64,000 bases of DNA, from positions 46,113 through 110,112 of the forward strand of contig DINI01000003.1 of assembly GCA_002426755.1 (NCBI GenBank), given 5' to 3'. This DNA comes from Flavobacteriaceae bacterium UBA5544 (lineage in GTDB: Bacteria > Bacteroidota > Bacteroidia > Flavobacteriales > Flavobacteriaceae). Below, piece by piece: positions 1 through 8,071 of the stretch. The translations under genes and the position numbers were made by a program. A model generated the notes under the pieces. It saw nothing but the letters and a program-made list of their open reading frames with translations. It did not search any database and was not told the origin of the DNA. Position 1 is the first letter of the stretch. Every line of letters starts with the position of its first letter.

Positions 1-606
1 AATGCCATTTTCAAGGATAAATTTACGTCTGTAGCTGTTCCTTTGGATGCAAACACAACAGCCTACACTTATATTGCCAATGGCGGAAAACAGAACAACA
101 AAGGTGTGGAGGCGTTGTTGAAATACACGGCTTATGAATCGACTTCAGGGTTCTTTTCTAATATAAGCCCGTATGCCAATGCGACCTATTCTGATTTTAA
201 ATATGAAGATTTCCGTTATCAAACTTTAAATGGTGATGGCGAATCCATTACCGCTGATTACAGTGGCAATGACGTAGCTGGTGTAGCTCCTTGGGTTGCC
301 AATGCTGGTATCGATTTTGATACCAATCCGGGTTTTTATGGCACTGTAAATTTTGAATTTAGGGACAGCGTTCCATTTACTTCAGATGAAGTCAATTATG
401 CCGATGCCTATCAATTGTTAAATGCGAAACTTGGCTTTAGAAAATCATTTGGGCATTTGGATTTAGACTTGTATGCTGGCGTGAATAATATCACTGGTAA
501 ACAATACTATTATATGTTGTTTTTGAATCAGTTGAACGATGCTTATTTGCCAGCACCAAACAAGGCCAACTATTATGGTGGTGTTAATTTGAAATACAAT
601 TTTTAA
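1..606 (+). CDS. TonB-dependent receptor, C-terminal part (5' end outside window)
   Basis: The reading frame is open from base 1 and ends at 606, so this is the last ~200 residues of a longer protein. The alternating polar/aromatic strands, a late motif of the type LDLYAGVNNITGKQYY and a final aromatic residue (YNF end) are typical of the C-terminal beta-barrel strands of TonB-dependent outer-membrane receptors, where the terminal Phe is read by the BAM machinery. Such receptors import iron chelates, haem, cobalamin or glycans using TonB energy. The ABC importer directly downstream suggests a haem, siderophore or cobalamin substrate; the substrate itself cannot be read from this fragment. Confidence 0.85.
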   Translation, partial: NAIFKDKFTSVAVPLDANTTAYTYIANGGKQNNKGVEALLKYTAYESTSGFFSNISPYANATYSDFKYEDFRYQTLNGDGESITADYSGNDVAGVAPWVANAGIDFDTNPGFYGTVNFEFRDSVPFTSDEVNYADAYQLLNAKLGFRKSFGHLDLDLYAGVNNITGKQYYYMLFLNQLNDAYLPAPNKANYYGGVNLKYNF

Positions 607-623
607 TGATGGATGAAGAATAT

Positions 624-671
624 CAGACTTGTTGCATTGAAGTTTAGAATGCAATAAGTCTGAATTCTTTT
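624..671 (+). terminator. Stem-loop with T-rich 3' side after the TonB receptor gene
   Basis: Two 15-base arms, 624-638 and 648-662, pair over their whole length with a single G-U wobble and enclose a 9-base loop. A T-rich stretch (aattctttt) follows. It lies between the receptor stop and the start of the binding-lipoprotein gene, so it can act as a full terminator or as a partial one that lowers expression of the downstream transporter. Confidence 0.7.
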
Positions 672-690
672 AAAATTGAAAACATAACAA

Positions 691-1566
691 ATGAAAAAAA
701 TCATTTTACTTCTTACAATCGTCACAACGCTTACCTCTTGTGGGCGTTTCAAAAATGAAGACAAAAAAGAACAAAACGAAGTGCGGGTTGTTTGCATTTC
801 CAAACAATATAGCGAAATCATTTATGCACTGGGAGCAGAAGAAGATATTGTCGCAGTGGATGTTTCCAGCACGTATCCGCCAGAAATTAAAGAACTTCCT
901 ACGATTGGATATCATCGTGCCTTGAGTGCTGAAGCTATTTTGGCAATGAAACCAACGATGATTCTGGAAGACAACAATATAGGTCCAGAACATGTGGTCA
1001 AACAATTGCAGGATTTAAAAATCCCGATGAAACAATTTGGACATTATGAAAACACCATAGCTGGGACAGATTCGTTGATACGAGAAATAGGGCGCTATTT
1101 TGACAAAAAGGAAACCGCAGAAAAACTGTGTGCTAAATTGGACGACGACATGACACGAGCCTTGAAAAACACGGATTTGTTTTCCTTTAACCCAAAAGTA
1201 TTGGTGATTCATTTTGGGCAAGCCAACAATATCTATTTGGTGATGACCAAGAAAAGCAATGCAGGCCAATTGATTGAATGGGCCGGTGGCACCATGGCTG
1301 TTGATGGCGAACGTGGAATGACACAATTATCGCCCGAAATTGTTGCACAATCCGACCCAGACATTATTTTGTTGACCGATTTTGGATACGACCGATTGGG
1401 TTCCACAGAACAAGTTGCAAGTTTGCCAGGCATCTCTTCCACACGTGCTTTTCAAAACAACAAAATTTATAGAGTCGAAGAACATGATATGGTCTATTTT
1501 GGGCCAAGAACCGGTGAGAATGTCTTAAAATTGCAACATTTGCTGCATCAGGATGAATCAAAGTAA
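691..1566 (+). CDS. Hemin/siderophore/cobalamin-type ABC transporter substrate-binding lipoprotein
   Basis: A 291-residue protein with a lipoprotein signal (LTSC, lipidated Cys17), expected on the outer leaflet of the inner membrane or in the periplasm. The body is a class III (BtuF/HmuT/FhuD-like) binding fold: an N-terminal lobe with SKQYSEIIYALGAEEDIVAV, a linking helix and a C-terminal lobe containing AGGTMAVDGERGMTQLSPE and a late PGISSTRAFQNNKIY segment. It captures the substrate for the permease/ATPase pair encoded next. Its stop lies inside the permease ORF (14-base overlap), so the genes are co-translated. Haem is the likeliest ligand by analogy with HmuT; cobalamin or a ferric siderophore cannot be excluded. 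Confidence 0.82.
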   Translation: MKKIILLLTIVTTLTSCGRFKNEDKKEQNEVRVVCISKQYSEIIYALGAEEDIVAVDVSSTYPPEIKELPTIGYHRALSAEAILAMKPTMILEDNNIGPEHVVKQLQDLKIPMKQFGHYENTIAGTDSLIREIGRYFDKKETAEKLCAKLDDDMTRALKNTDLFSFNPKVLVIHFGQANNIYLVMTKKSNAGQLIEWAGGTMAVDGERGMTQLSPEIVAQSDPDIILLTDFGYDRLGSTEQVASLPGISSTRAFQNNKIYRVEEHDMVYFGPRTGENVLKLQHLLHQDESK

Positions 1567-2587
1567 CAGTCCATATAAAGGTATTTCTTTAGCCTTAAGC
1601 GTTTTACTTTTCTTGGCGGTCATTCTCTCGATTCGGTATGGAGCCGTTTCAATTTCGCTTGACGAAATGTGGTCTTCCTTACAAAAGATGCTGTCTTCCA
1701 GCGATTCCATGACGTTGACCGAACGTATTTTTATGGACATCAGATTGCCACGTGCTATTTTATGCGTCTTCGTTGGAGCTAGCTTGGCAGTGGGCGGTAC
1801 GTTGCTTCAGGCATTATTTCGCAATCCAATTGTAGAACCTGGTTTAGTTGGGACATCTTGCGGCGCAGCTTTTGGAGCTGCTATATATTTTGCTTTGGGA
1901 GCGACGTTTCATTTCAATACAGGTCAATGGACCTTACCATTGGCAGCCTGCCTTGGAGCGATTGTGTCGACAGCTTTGGTGTTTTTTCTGTCGCAATCAC
2001 GTCACACTGGCAAAAGTTCAATTGTGTCTTTATTGCTTACCGGGATTGCAATCAATGCGCTTTTTTTAAGCGGAGTCGGATTTTTATCTTATATCGCTCG
2101 TGACCCACAGGCACGCTCCATTGTGTTCTGGAATTTGGGAACTCTCTCTGGAGCCAATTGGGCTTCTGTTTTTATTGTTGGAATATCAACCTCACTTTGC
2201 GTTATCATGGCATTGAGATACGCCAAACAGTTGAATGCCCTGATGATAGGTGAAGAGGAAGCACAGTTTTTGGGTGTCGATATCAAGAAATTGAAATGGA
2301 AAGTACTTTTAATCAATGTGGTAATGGTCGCTGTGGCAACAGCTTTTGTGGGAGTCATCAGTTTTGTTGGATTGATTGTGCCTCATTTATTGCGAATTCT
2401 TAAAGGTTCTGACAATCGTTTTTTGATTATCAATAGTGCAGTTTTGGGCGGATTGATACTTTGTGTAGCCGATTTATTATCAAGAATGCTCTTAAGACCT
2501 GCTGAATTACCGATTGGAATTGTCACCTCCATTGTTGGTGTCCCAATCTTCATCTATTTATTGCAAAAGAAAAATTATTTCTTCTGA
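1553..2587 (+). CDS. FecCD/BtuC/HmuU-family ABC transporter permease
   Basis: A 344-residue, very hydrophobic protein with about ten predicted membrane segments, the usual size for FecCD permeases. Family hallmarks are the GASLAVGGTLLQALFRNP segment near residues 75-95, the FVGLIVPHLLR stretch near residue 270 that forms the coupling region with the ATPase, and the closing ELPIGIVTSIVGVPIFIYLL. It forms the inner-membrane channel of the importer. The ATG at 1553 overlaps the end of the binding-protein gene and the stop is one base from the ATPase start, so the three genes form a tight operon. Confidence 0.9.
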   Translation: MNQSNSPYKGISLALSVLLFLAVILSIRYGAVSISLDEMWSSLQKMLSSSDSMTLTERIFMDIRLPRAILCVFVGASLAVGGTLLQALFRNPIVEPGLVGTSCGAAFGAAIYFALGATFHFNTGQWTLPLAACLGAIVSTALVFFLSQSRHTGKSSIVSLLLTGIAINALFLSGVGFLSYIARDPQARSIVFWNLGTLSGANWASVFIVGISTSLCVIMALRYAKQLNALMIGEEEAQFLGVDIKKLKWKVLLINVVMVAVATAFVGVISFVGLIVPHLLRILKGSDNRFLIINSAVLGGLILCVADLLSRMLLRPAELPIGIVTSIVGVPIFIYLLQKKNYFF

Positions 2588-2588
2588 T

Positions 2589-3365
2589 ATGTTACAACTA
2601 CAAAACCTGTCCTATAAAATCGGTTCTAAAGTTATCTTGGAAGATGTTTCTTTAGACTTCATTCCAGGAAAACTCAATCTTATCATTGGTCCTAATGGTG
2701 CAGGAAAATCCACCTTGGTAAAATTGATTTGCCAACAGATAAAACCTTCAAACGGAACCATTTTATTTGATAACCGACATCTGCAAAGGTTTTCAACTTC
2801 TGATTTATCCAAATTTCGAGCCGTACTTTCACAAAATGTAGAATTGGCATTCCCATTAAAAGTTTCGGAAGTTGTGATGATGGGTCGCTATCCGCATTTC
2901 TCATCAAAACCCACGCCGAAAGATTTTGAAGCTTGTGAAGCAGCCATGCAGTTTTTTGATGTTTTGGAACTCTCCAGCCGAGATTATATGACCTTAAGTG
3001 GTGGGGAAAAACAGCGCGTTCATTTTGCTCGGGTGGTTGCCCAAATTTGGTTTCCGATAGAAAATCAATGTCGCTATTTAATTTTAGATGAACCATTGAC
3101 TTTTCTGGATGTCCATTATCAATTCCACTTTATGCACAAGCTCTTGGAATTGTTAAAACAAAAAGACATTGTTGTCATCGGAGTTGTTCACGACCTAAAT
3201 TTGGCGGCCAAGTTTGCAGACCAAATTATCTTGTTACATCAGGGTAAATTATTGATAAATGGAACTGCTGAAGAAGTTTTAACTACAGACTATATTCGTA
3301 AAGCGTACCGACTTGAACCTGTCATTCATAAAACTAACGGACAGACCTTTTTGTTTTTTGAGTAA
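2589..3365 (+). CDS. Hemin-type ABC transporter ATP-binding protein (HmuV-like)
   Basis: A 258-residue ATPase. Walker A GPNGAGKS is at 34-41, the signature LSGGE at 136-140, Walker B ILDEP at 165-169 and the switch histidine at 201. The signature reads LSGGEKQRVHFARVVAQIW followed by a short insert before Walker B, the form seen in HmuV haem importers. The frame is open further upstream, but the ATG at 2589 is one base after the permease stop and yields the normal ABC N-terminus, so that start is chosen. It energises import through the permease encoded upstream. Confidence 0.88.
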   Translation: MLQLQNLSYKIGSKVILEDVSLDFIPGKLNLIIGPNGAGKSTLVKLICQQIKPSNGTILFDNRHLQRFSTSDLSKFRAVLSQNVELAFPLKVSEVVMMGRYPHFSSKPTPKDFEACEAAMQFFDVLELSSRDYMTLSGGEKQRVHFARVVAQIWFPIENQCRYLILDEPLTFLDVHYQFHFMHKLLELLKQKDIVVIGVVHDLNLAAKFADQIILLHQGKLLINGTAEEVLTTDYIRKAYRLEPVIHKTNGQTFLFFE

Positions 3366-3391
3366 AAACCTATTCGAACGTTCAGATTAGA

Positions 3392-4099
3392 CTACAAATC
3401 AGGCAGTAATTGTGATGGTTTAAAATTTTCAACATATTCTTTAGCTCTTTTGTTTCCTGAATTTAGTTTTAATGCTCTACTATAATTAAAATATGCATTA
3501 ATACTATCTCCACTTCTTAAAAATGCATCCGCCAAACTATCATACACGTTGTCACTTTCAGGATATAGGGCAACGTTCATTTCGAAAACCTTGATGGCAT
3601 TTTCATATTCTTTCTTTCGCAACAAATCATAACCAATTCTATTGACTTCTTGTTCTGCAATGTATGTTTTGGTTGAATCTTGCTTCTTCAGACGCAAATA
3701 ACCAATGGTTGCTTCGTCATAAACACCACTATTCAAATACATCCAAGGTGTTTTATAGTTGTCATCCATTTTTGGATAGTCATAGGTGACTTTAGTTTCA
3801 TCTTTTTCAGAAACAACAGCCAAATATCGTTTGTTGGTTTCAGGATGCTTCACAAAGCGCAATTTTTGGTACATATCCGCCACAAAAAATGTGTTTTCAT
3901 CCAAAACAACAGGTTTAATTGAGCCGCCTTTCCATTTGATATACAAATCATTGTCTTTATAGAATACGTCGATTACTTCATTTTCATTGAACAAATAACG
4001 TCCTGAAGTTTGCTTGATATGCTCTGGGGAATAGTCTATACGCTTTGAGCAACTGGTGGCAACAATTAAAATTAAAAGGGGAATTAATAGTGTTTTCAT
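3392..4099 (-). CDS. TPR-containing lipoprotein of unknown function
   Basis: A 235-residue protein with a lipoprotein signal (VATSC, lipidated Cys17). Residues ~30-110 form a beta-rich segment (GRYLFNENEVIDVFYKDNDL onward) resembling the small C-terminal domain often attached to class C beta-lactamase-like serine hydrolases in this phylum. Residues ~150-220 carry tetratricopeptide-like helices (GYDLLRKKEYENAIKVFEMN; DSLADAFLRSGDSINAY). No catalytic domain is present, so it may be a stand-alone remnant or a scaffold. It is convergent with the importer operon. The region just before its ATG is a six-copy tetranucleotide repeat. Confidence 0.6.
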   Translation of the reverse strand: MKTLLIPLLILIVATSCSKRIDYSPEHIKQTSGRYLFNENEVIDVFYKDNDLYIKWKGGSIKPVVLDENTFFVADMYQKLRFVKHPETNKRYLAVVSEKDETKVTYDYPKMDDNYKTPWMYLNSGVYDEATIGYLRLKKQDSTKTYIAEQEVNRIGYDLLRKKEYENAIKVFEMNVALYPESDNVYDSLADAFLRSGDSINAYFNYSRALKLNSGNKRAKEYVENFKPSQLLPDL

Positions 4100-4105
4100 T
4101 TTGAT

Positions 4106-4129
4106 TTGATTGATTGATTGATTGATTGA
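4106..4129. repeat. (TTGA)6 tetranucleotide repeat in the leader of the TPR lipoprotein gene
   Basis: Six perfect TTGA units run from 4106 to 4129; a seventh imperfect one lies at 4101-4104. On the coding (minus) strand this is a TCAA run ending 6 bases before the ATG at 4099-4097, filling the place of a ribosome-binding site. A change in unit number would alter leader spacing rather than reading frame. Confidence 0.9.
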
Positions 4130-4138
4130 CTAAAGATA

Positions 4139-4173
4139 ATAAAAAAAAGTCCCATTGAATTGAGACTTTTTTC
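4139..4173 (-). terminator. Rho-independent-like terminator of the immunophilin gene
   Basis: On the minus strand the arms GAAAAAAGTCTC and GGGACTTTTTTT enclose an 8-base loop, with one mismatch, and end in a run of T residues. The structure lies about 40 bases beyond the stop of the cyclophilin-FKBP gene. The A/T arms also give it terminator shape in the other direction. Confidence 0.65.
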
Positions 4174-4210
4174 ACTAGATGTTATTACTCGTAAAGATAT
4201 ATGATTGCGT

Positions 4211-5143
4211 TTATTTAGTATCCATCAATTCCACATCAAACACCAAAGTAGCATTTGGAGGAATGACGCCACCAGCACCTGATGGCCCATAACCCAAATC
4301 ACTTGGGATGACCAAACGCGCCTTGTCACCAACGTGTAACAGACAAATACCTTCATCCCAACCTGGAATTACCTGACCAACACCAACCTGAAAATCAATA
4401 GGTTGATTACGTTTATATGAAGAGTCAAAAACAGTTCCATCTGCCAATTGACCTTTGTAGTGAACGGACACCATGTTTCCCTTTTCAGCTTTTTTTCCAG
4501 TTCCTTTTTGAATGATTTGGTAACGCAATCCACTTTTAGTTTTTTCAAAACCGGCGGCTAATTTTTCTAGTTCTGCCTCTTTTGCAAATCGTTCGGAAGC
4601 AATTCGCTTTTCACGAGCGCCTTCAAAAGTTCTGAACGCTTCCACAGCGTTAAAATCTTCGGCATCTTCACCTTTTCTAATGATTTCAAGGGTTTCGATA
4701 ACATCACCTTGTTTGATGGCATCAACCACATCTTGACCTTCAACAACGTTTCCAAATACGGTATGTTTATTATCCAACCAAGGCGTTTCAACGTGTGTGA
4801 TGAAGAATTGGCTTCCGTTTGAACCTGGACCAGAATTGGCCATGGATAATACACCAGGTCCATCATGTCGCAAATCATGGTGAAACTCGTCATCAAATTT
4901 ATATCCAGGATCTCCTGTTCCTGTCCCTTGGGGGCAACCTCCCTGTATCATAAAATCAGGAATCACTCTGTGGAATTTCAATCCGTCGTAATATGGTTTT
5001 CCTTGTGGTTTCGCAGAATTCTCTAAATTTCCTTCGGCTAGAGCCACAAAATTACCAACAGTTCCTGGGGTTTTTTTGTACTCTAAATTTACCAATATGT
5101 CGCCTTTTGATGTTTTAAATTTGGCGTATAATCCGTCTTGCAT
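4211..5143 (-). CDS. Dual immunophilin: cyclophilin-FKBP fusion peptidyl-prolyl isomerase
   Basis: A 310-residue fusion of the two unrelated proline isomerase families. Residues ~5-160 are a cyclophilin with the catalytic segment FHRVIPDFMIQGG (Arg59) and SQFFIT (111-116). A charged helical linker (~165-200) follows. Residues ~204-309 are an FKBP domain with VHYKG, GTVFDSS, GQVIPGWDEG and a closing YGPSGAGGVIPPNATLVFDVEL. The frame extends 22 codons upstream, but those residues are unlike any immunophilin; the ATG at 5143 starts the cyclophilin directly and lies behind a promoter, so it is preferred. No signal peptide is seen, so it is probably cytoplasmic. CFBP-type fusions of this order are known from Flavobacterium. 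Confidence 0.9.
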   Translation of the reverse strand: MQDGLYAKFKTSKGDILVNLEYKKTPGTVGNFVALAEGNLENSAKPQGKPYYDGLKFHRVIPDFMIQGGCPQGTGTGDPGYKFDDEFHHDLRHDGPGVLSMANSGPGSNGSQFFITHVETPWLDNKHTVFGNVVEGQDVVDAIKQGDVIETLEIIRKGEDAEDFNAVEAFRTFEGAREKRIASERFAKEAELEKLAAGFEKTKSGLRYQIIQKGTGKKAEKGNMVSVHYKGQLADGTVFDSSYKRNQPIDFQVGVGQVIPGWDEGICLLHVGDKARLVIPSDLGYGPSGAGGVIPPNATLVFDVELMDTK

Positions 5144-5167
5144 GTTTTTTGTTTTAAAATGAAGTTG

Positions 5168-5175
5168 CAAAGATA
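5168..5175 (-). promoter_or_regulatory. Candidate -7 box (TAnnTTTG) for the immunophilin gene
   Basis: The minus strand reads TATCTTTG, a perfect match to the Bacteroidota -7 consensus, 25 bases before the chosen ATG. At the -33 position there is only a CTG-like partial match. The box lies inside the longer upstream reading frame, which supports the internal ATG at 5143. Confidence 0.6.
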
Positions 5176-5217
5176 GGAAAGAAAGCTGGAAGTCAGAAGT
5201 GAGACGCACGAAGTTTA
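5176..5217. repeat. 7-bp-period tract, unit AAGNNNN
   Basis: Consecutive heptads read GGAAAGA, AAGCTGG, AAGTCAG, AAGTGAG, ACGCACG, AAGTTTA. AA or A plus G recurs at exact 7-base steps while the other positions vary. It fills the space between the two divergent -7 boxes. Confidence 0.6.
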
Positions 5218-5220
5218 CGC

Positions 5221-5228
5221 TACATTTG
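5221..5228 (+). promoter_or_regulatory. Candidate -7 box for the 154-residue hypothetical gene
   Basis: TACATTTG matches TAnnTTTG exactly, with GTG (one base off TTG) 19 bases upstream. It lies 43 bases before the ATG at 5272. Confidence 0.5.
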
Positions 5229-5271
5229 GGATTTGTTGAATTAATGTTTTAAGTTTACAAAAACCGCAGAA

Positions 5272-5736
5272 ATGAAATTTTCAATCACACGATTAAGAGC
5301 TGCTTTTGGAGATATGAGAGCTATGGAAAAATTACACGTCGATACACATACAGAAAGTATCATCAATGACATCGAAAATGAGCCTTTTGCTATTTCGGAA
5401 ACCAATGTCATGTATGCCGGACTTGGTGAGCTCGCTGGCTATCACTTGTTACAAACCGTAATCGTGGGTACATTTCACATCAAAACATTTAAAGGAGCTC
5501 AATTGAAAATCAAGGGTACTGATTTTGAGTTGAATTTAAACTCGGATATGGTGGAATTGGAATCGGATTTTTCAAATGTATCCAATAGAAGTATTACCAA
5601 AATAGATTTTGAAATCGAAGAAGAAGATCTCCCTAAAATTGCAAAATCACAAATTCAATCTTTGGAGCTTTCGGCGAAAAAGGAACTTGTTGAATTTAGC
5701 ATTGTGCATATTATAAAAGATGAGGAAGAAGAATAA
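5272..5736 (+). CDS. Hypothetical protein, 154 residues
   Basis: I do not recognise a characterised family. The protein has no signal peptide or membrane segment. It begins MKFSITRLRAAFGDMRAMEKLH, has an alternating beta-type middle (FHIKTFKGAQLKIKGTDFEL) and a strongly acidic end (KDEEEE). Natural codon use, a promoter candidate upstream and no competing ORF support it as real. Its stop is followed by a heptad-like tract and the convergent recQ gene. Confidence 0.6.
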   Translation: MKFSITRLRAAFGDMRAMEKLHVDTHTESIINDIENEPFAISETNVMYAGLGELAGYHLLQTVIVGTFHIKTFKGAQLKIKGTDFELNLNSDMVELESDFSNVSNRSITKIDFEIEEEDLPKIAKSQIQSLELSAKKELVEFSIVHIIKDEEEE

Positions 5737-5750
5737 TTAATAAAAATTAA

Positions 5751-5784
5751 AAAACTGCTTACTGCAACTGAATACTGATGACTA
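5751..5784. repeat. 7-bp-period tract, unit NNNACTG, ending at the recQ stop codon
   Basis: Units AAAACTG, CTTACTG, CAACTG (6 bases), AATACTG, ATGACTA follow each other, with ACTG at steps 7, 6, 7, 7. The tract ends in the recQ stop codon (5782-5784). Confidence 0.5.
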
Positions 5785-7983
5785 ATTGGCTACTTCACTT
5801 ATAAATTTAATGCGATACAATCGTAGTTCTTCATCATCATAATCGCCATCAAATTCTTTTATCGCAACATCAATCTTGTCGGTCTTGGACTCCATAAAAT
5901 AATCATGGATTTCTTCTTGCTGGTCTTCATCAAGAATCTCATCAATCCAATAATTGATATTAAGTTTAGTGCCAGAATATACAATGGCTTCAAGCTCTTT
6001 TATGAATTCCTTCATTTTCATGCCTTTAGCTTTGGCAATGTCATCTAAAGGCAATTTTCGATCCACATTCTGTATGATATACAGTTTTAATGCAGAATTT
6101 GAGCCTGTTGTTTTTACTACTAAATCATCAGGTCTATCTATATCGTTTTCATCCACGTAACGTGCAATCAATTCGACAAAATCCTTTCCATATTTCTTGG
6201 CTTTGCCATCTCCCACTCCATGCACATTACTCAATTCTTCAATTGTAATTGGATATTTTAAAGCCATGTCTTCTAAAGAAGGGTCTTGAAAAATCACAAA
6301 AGGAGGAACTCCCAATTTTTTGGCATTGCTTTTTCGCAAATCCTTTAACATGGCCATCAATCGTTCATCCGCTACTGCTCCATCACCTTTGGATGCGGTA
6401 ATAATTCCATCATCACTGCCTTCATCAAACACATGATCTTCGGTCATCATAAAGGATTGCGGCGATTTCATGTATTCCCTGCCTTCAGTTGAAAGTCGCA
6501 ACACTCCATAGGTTTCGATATCCTTTTTCAATAATCCCTGAACCAGTACTTGACGAATTAATGCCATCCAATAGCGCTTGTCTTTGTCGTCCCCTATTCC
6601 AAAAAATTCTTGCGTATCTGTTTTATGTGATGAAATCAGTGCATTTGATTTCCCAATGATCACTTGAACCAAATCCTTGGATTTATACTTTTCATTGGTT
6701 TTGTTAACGGTTTGCAATAACTTCACGACATCGTCTTGAGCTTCATGCTGTTTTTTTGGATGTCTTACGTTGTCATCCATATCGCCACCTTCACCTGTTT
6801 CGTTATCAAATTCTTCTCCAAAATAATGAAGTATGAACTTTCGACGTGATACGGAACTTTCAGAAAAAGCAACCACCTCCTGAAGCAATGCTTGGCCAAT
6901 TTCCTGTTCAGCAACTGGTTTGCCTGACATAAACTTTTCTAACTTTTCGATGTCTTTATAGGCATAAAATGCCAAACAATGACCTTCGCCACCATCACGG
7001 CCAGCACGTCCTGTTTCTTGGTAGTAACTTTCTATACTCTTTGGCATATCGTGATGAATTACAAAACGGACATCAGGTTTATCTATTCCCATTCCAAAGG
7101 CAATGGTCGCCACGACAACATCCGTATCTTCCATCAAAAACATATCTTGATGTTTTACACGTGTTTTGGCATCAAGACCTGCGTGATAAGGAACAGCTTT
7201 GATACCATTTACCTGAAGTACTTGCGCCAATTCCTCTACTCTTTTTCTGCTTAAACAATAAATAATTCCAGATTTTCCTTCATTTTGCTTCACAAATCGA
7301 ATGATATCGCCATCAACATTTTTAGTTTTAGGTCGAACTTCATAATATAGATTTGGTCTGTTAAAAGATGCCTTAAACGTATTGGCGTCCGTGATGTTTA
7401 GACTTTTTAAAATGTCTTCCTGCACTTTAGGCGTCGCAGTGGCAGTTAACCCAATAATTGGAATATCGTTTCCAATGCGTTCAATAATTTGTTTGAGGTT
7501 TCTGTATTCAGGCCTAAAGTCATGTCCCCATTCGCTTATACAATGCGCTTCATCAACGGCCATAAAGGAAACGGTTTCTGCTTTTAAAAAATCGACATAT
7601 TCTTCCTTCGTCAAGGATTCTGGAGCAACATATAGTAGTTTAGTTATTCCATTAGAGATATCCTCTTTAACTTGTTTAATTTCCGTTTTGCTCAAAGACG
7701 AATTCAAAACGTGTGCAACACCTTCATGTTGGGATACGGCCCTTATAGCATCCACTTGATTTTTCATGAGGGCTATTAAAGGCGATACAATAATGGCAGT
7801 ACCATCTTTTATCAAAGCAGGCAATTGATAGCATAGTGATTTCCCTCCACCTGTTGGCATGATAACAAACGTATTATGCCCTGATACAATACTTTTTATG
7901 ACCTGTTCCTGAAGACCTTTGAACTTTGAAAAACCAAAGTATTTTTTAAGCGCTTCATGTAAGTCAATTTCTGATTTACTCAT
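5782..7983 (-). CDS. recQ: ATP-dependent DNA helicase RecQ
   Basis: A 733-residue superfamily 2 helicase acting in recombination and fork repair. Walker A PTGGGKS is at 43-49, the DEAH box at 144-147 in AVDEAHCISEWGHDFRPEY, followed by LTATAT (motif III) and YYQETGRAGRDG (motif VI). An RQC winged-helix region follows (~400-510), then an HRDC-like region (~540-615) and an acidic C-terminal extension. Where E. coli RecQ has the four zinc-binding cysteines after RRKFILHYFGEEF, this protein has an acidic stretch without cysteine; no Cys occurs in the remaining ~350 residues. The start is the ATG at 7983, divergent from kdsD. Confidence 0.95.
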   Translation of the reverse strand: MSKSEIDLHEALKKYFGFSKFKGLQEQVIKSIVSGHNTFVIMPTGGGKSLCYQLPALIKDGTAIIVSPLIALMKNQVDAIRAVSQHEGVAHVLNSSLSKTEIKQVKEDISNGITKLLYVAPESLTKEEYVDFLKAETVSFMAVDEAHCISEWGHDFRPEYRNLKQIIERIGNDIPIIGLTATATPKVQEDILKSLNITDANTFKASFNRPNLYYEVRPKTKNVDGDIIRFVKQNEGKSGIIYCLSRKRVEELAQVLQVNGIKAVPYHAGLDAKTRVKHQDMFLMEDTDVVVATIAFGMGIDKPDVRFVIHHDMPKSIESYYQETGRAGRDGGEGHCLAFYAYKDIEKLEKFMSGKPVAEQEIGQALLQEVVAFSESSVSRRKFILHYFGEEFDNETGEGGDMDDNVRHPKKQHEAQDDVVKLLQTVNKTNEKYKSKDLVQVIIGKSNALISSHKTDTQEFFGIGDDKDKRYWMALIRQVLVQGLLKKDIETYGVLRLSTEGREYMKSPQSFMMTEDHVFDEGSDDGIITASKGDGAVADERLMAMLKDLRKSNAKKLGVPPFVIFQDPSLEDMALKYPITIEELSNVHGVGDGKAKKYGKDFVELIARYVDENDIDRPDDLVVKTTGSNSALKLYIIQNVDRKLPLDDIAKAKGMKMKEFIKELEAIVYSGTKLNINYWIDEILDEDQQEEIHDYFMESKTDKIDVAIKEFDGDYDDEELRLYRIKFISEVAN

Positions 7984-8005
7984 TAATCCCTATTAGTATT
8001 TTATA

Positions 8006-8013
8006 TACATTTG
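8006..8013 (+). promoter_or_regulatory. Candidate -7 box for kdsD-tatC-ahpD-like operon
   Basis: TACATTTG matches TAnnTTTG, 58 bases before the kdsD start. No clear TTG is present at the -33 distance, so support is partial. Confidence 0.45.
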
Positions 8014-8071
8014 CATTAAGTTTAAAGATACTAAAATTCTTTAATTGCATCAAACCCAAAAATTATAAATT

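Noticed and set aside
8040..8071. Second divergent promoter for recQ
   Set aside because: The best minus-strand candidate, TATCTTTA, lacks the final G of the -7 box and has no well-spaced TTG.
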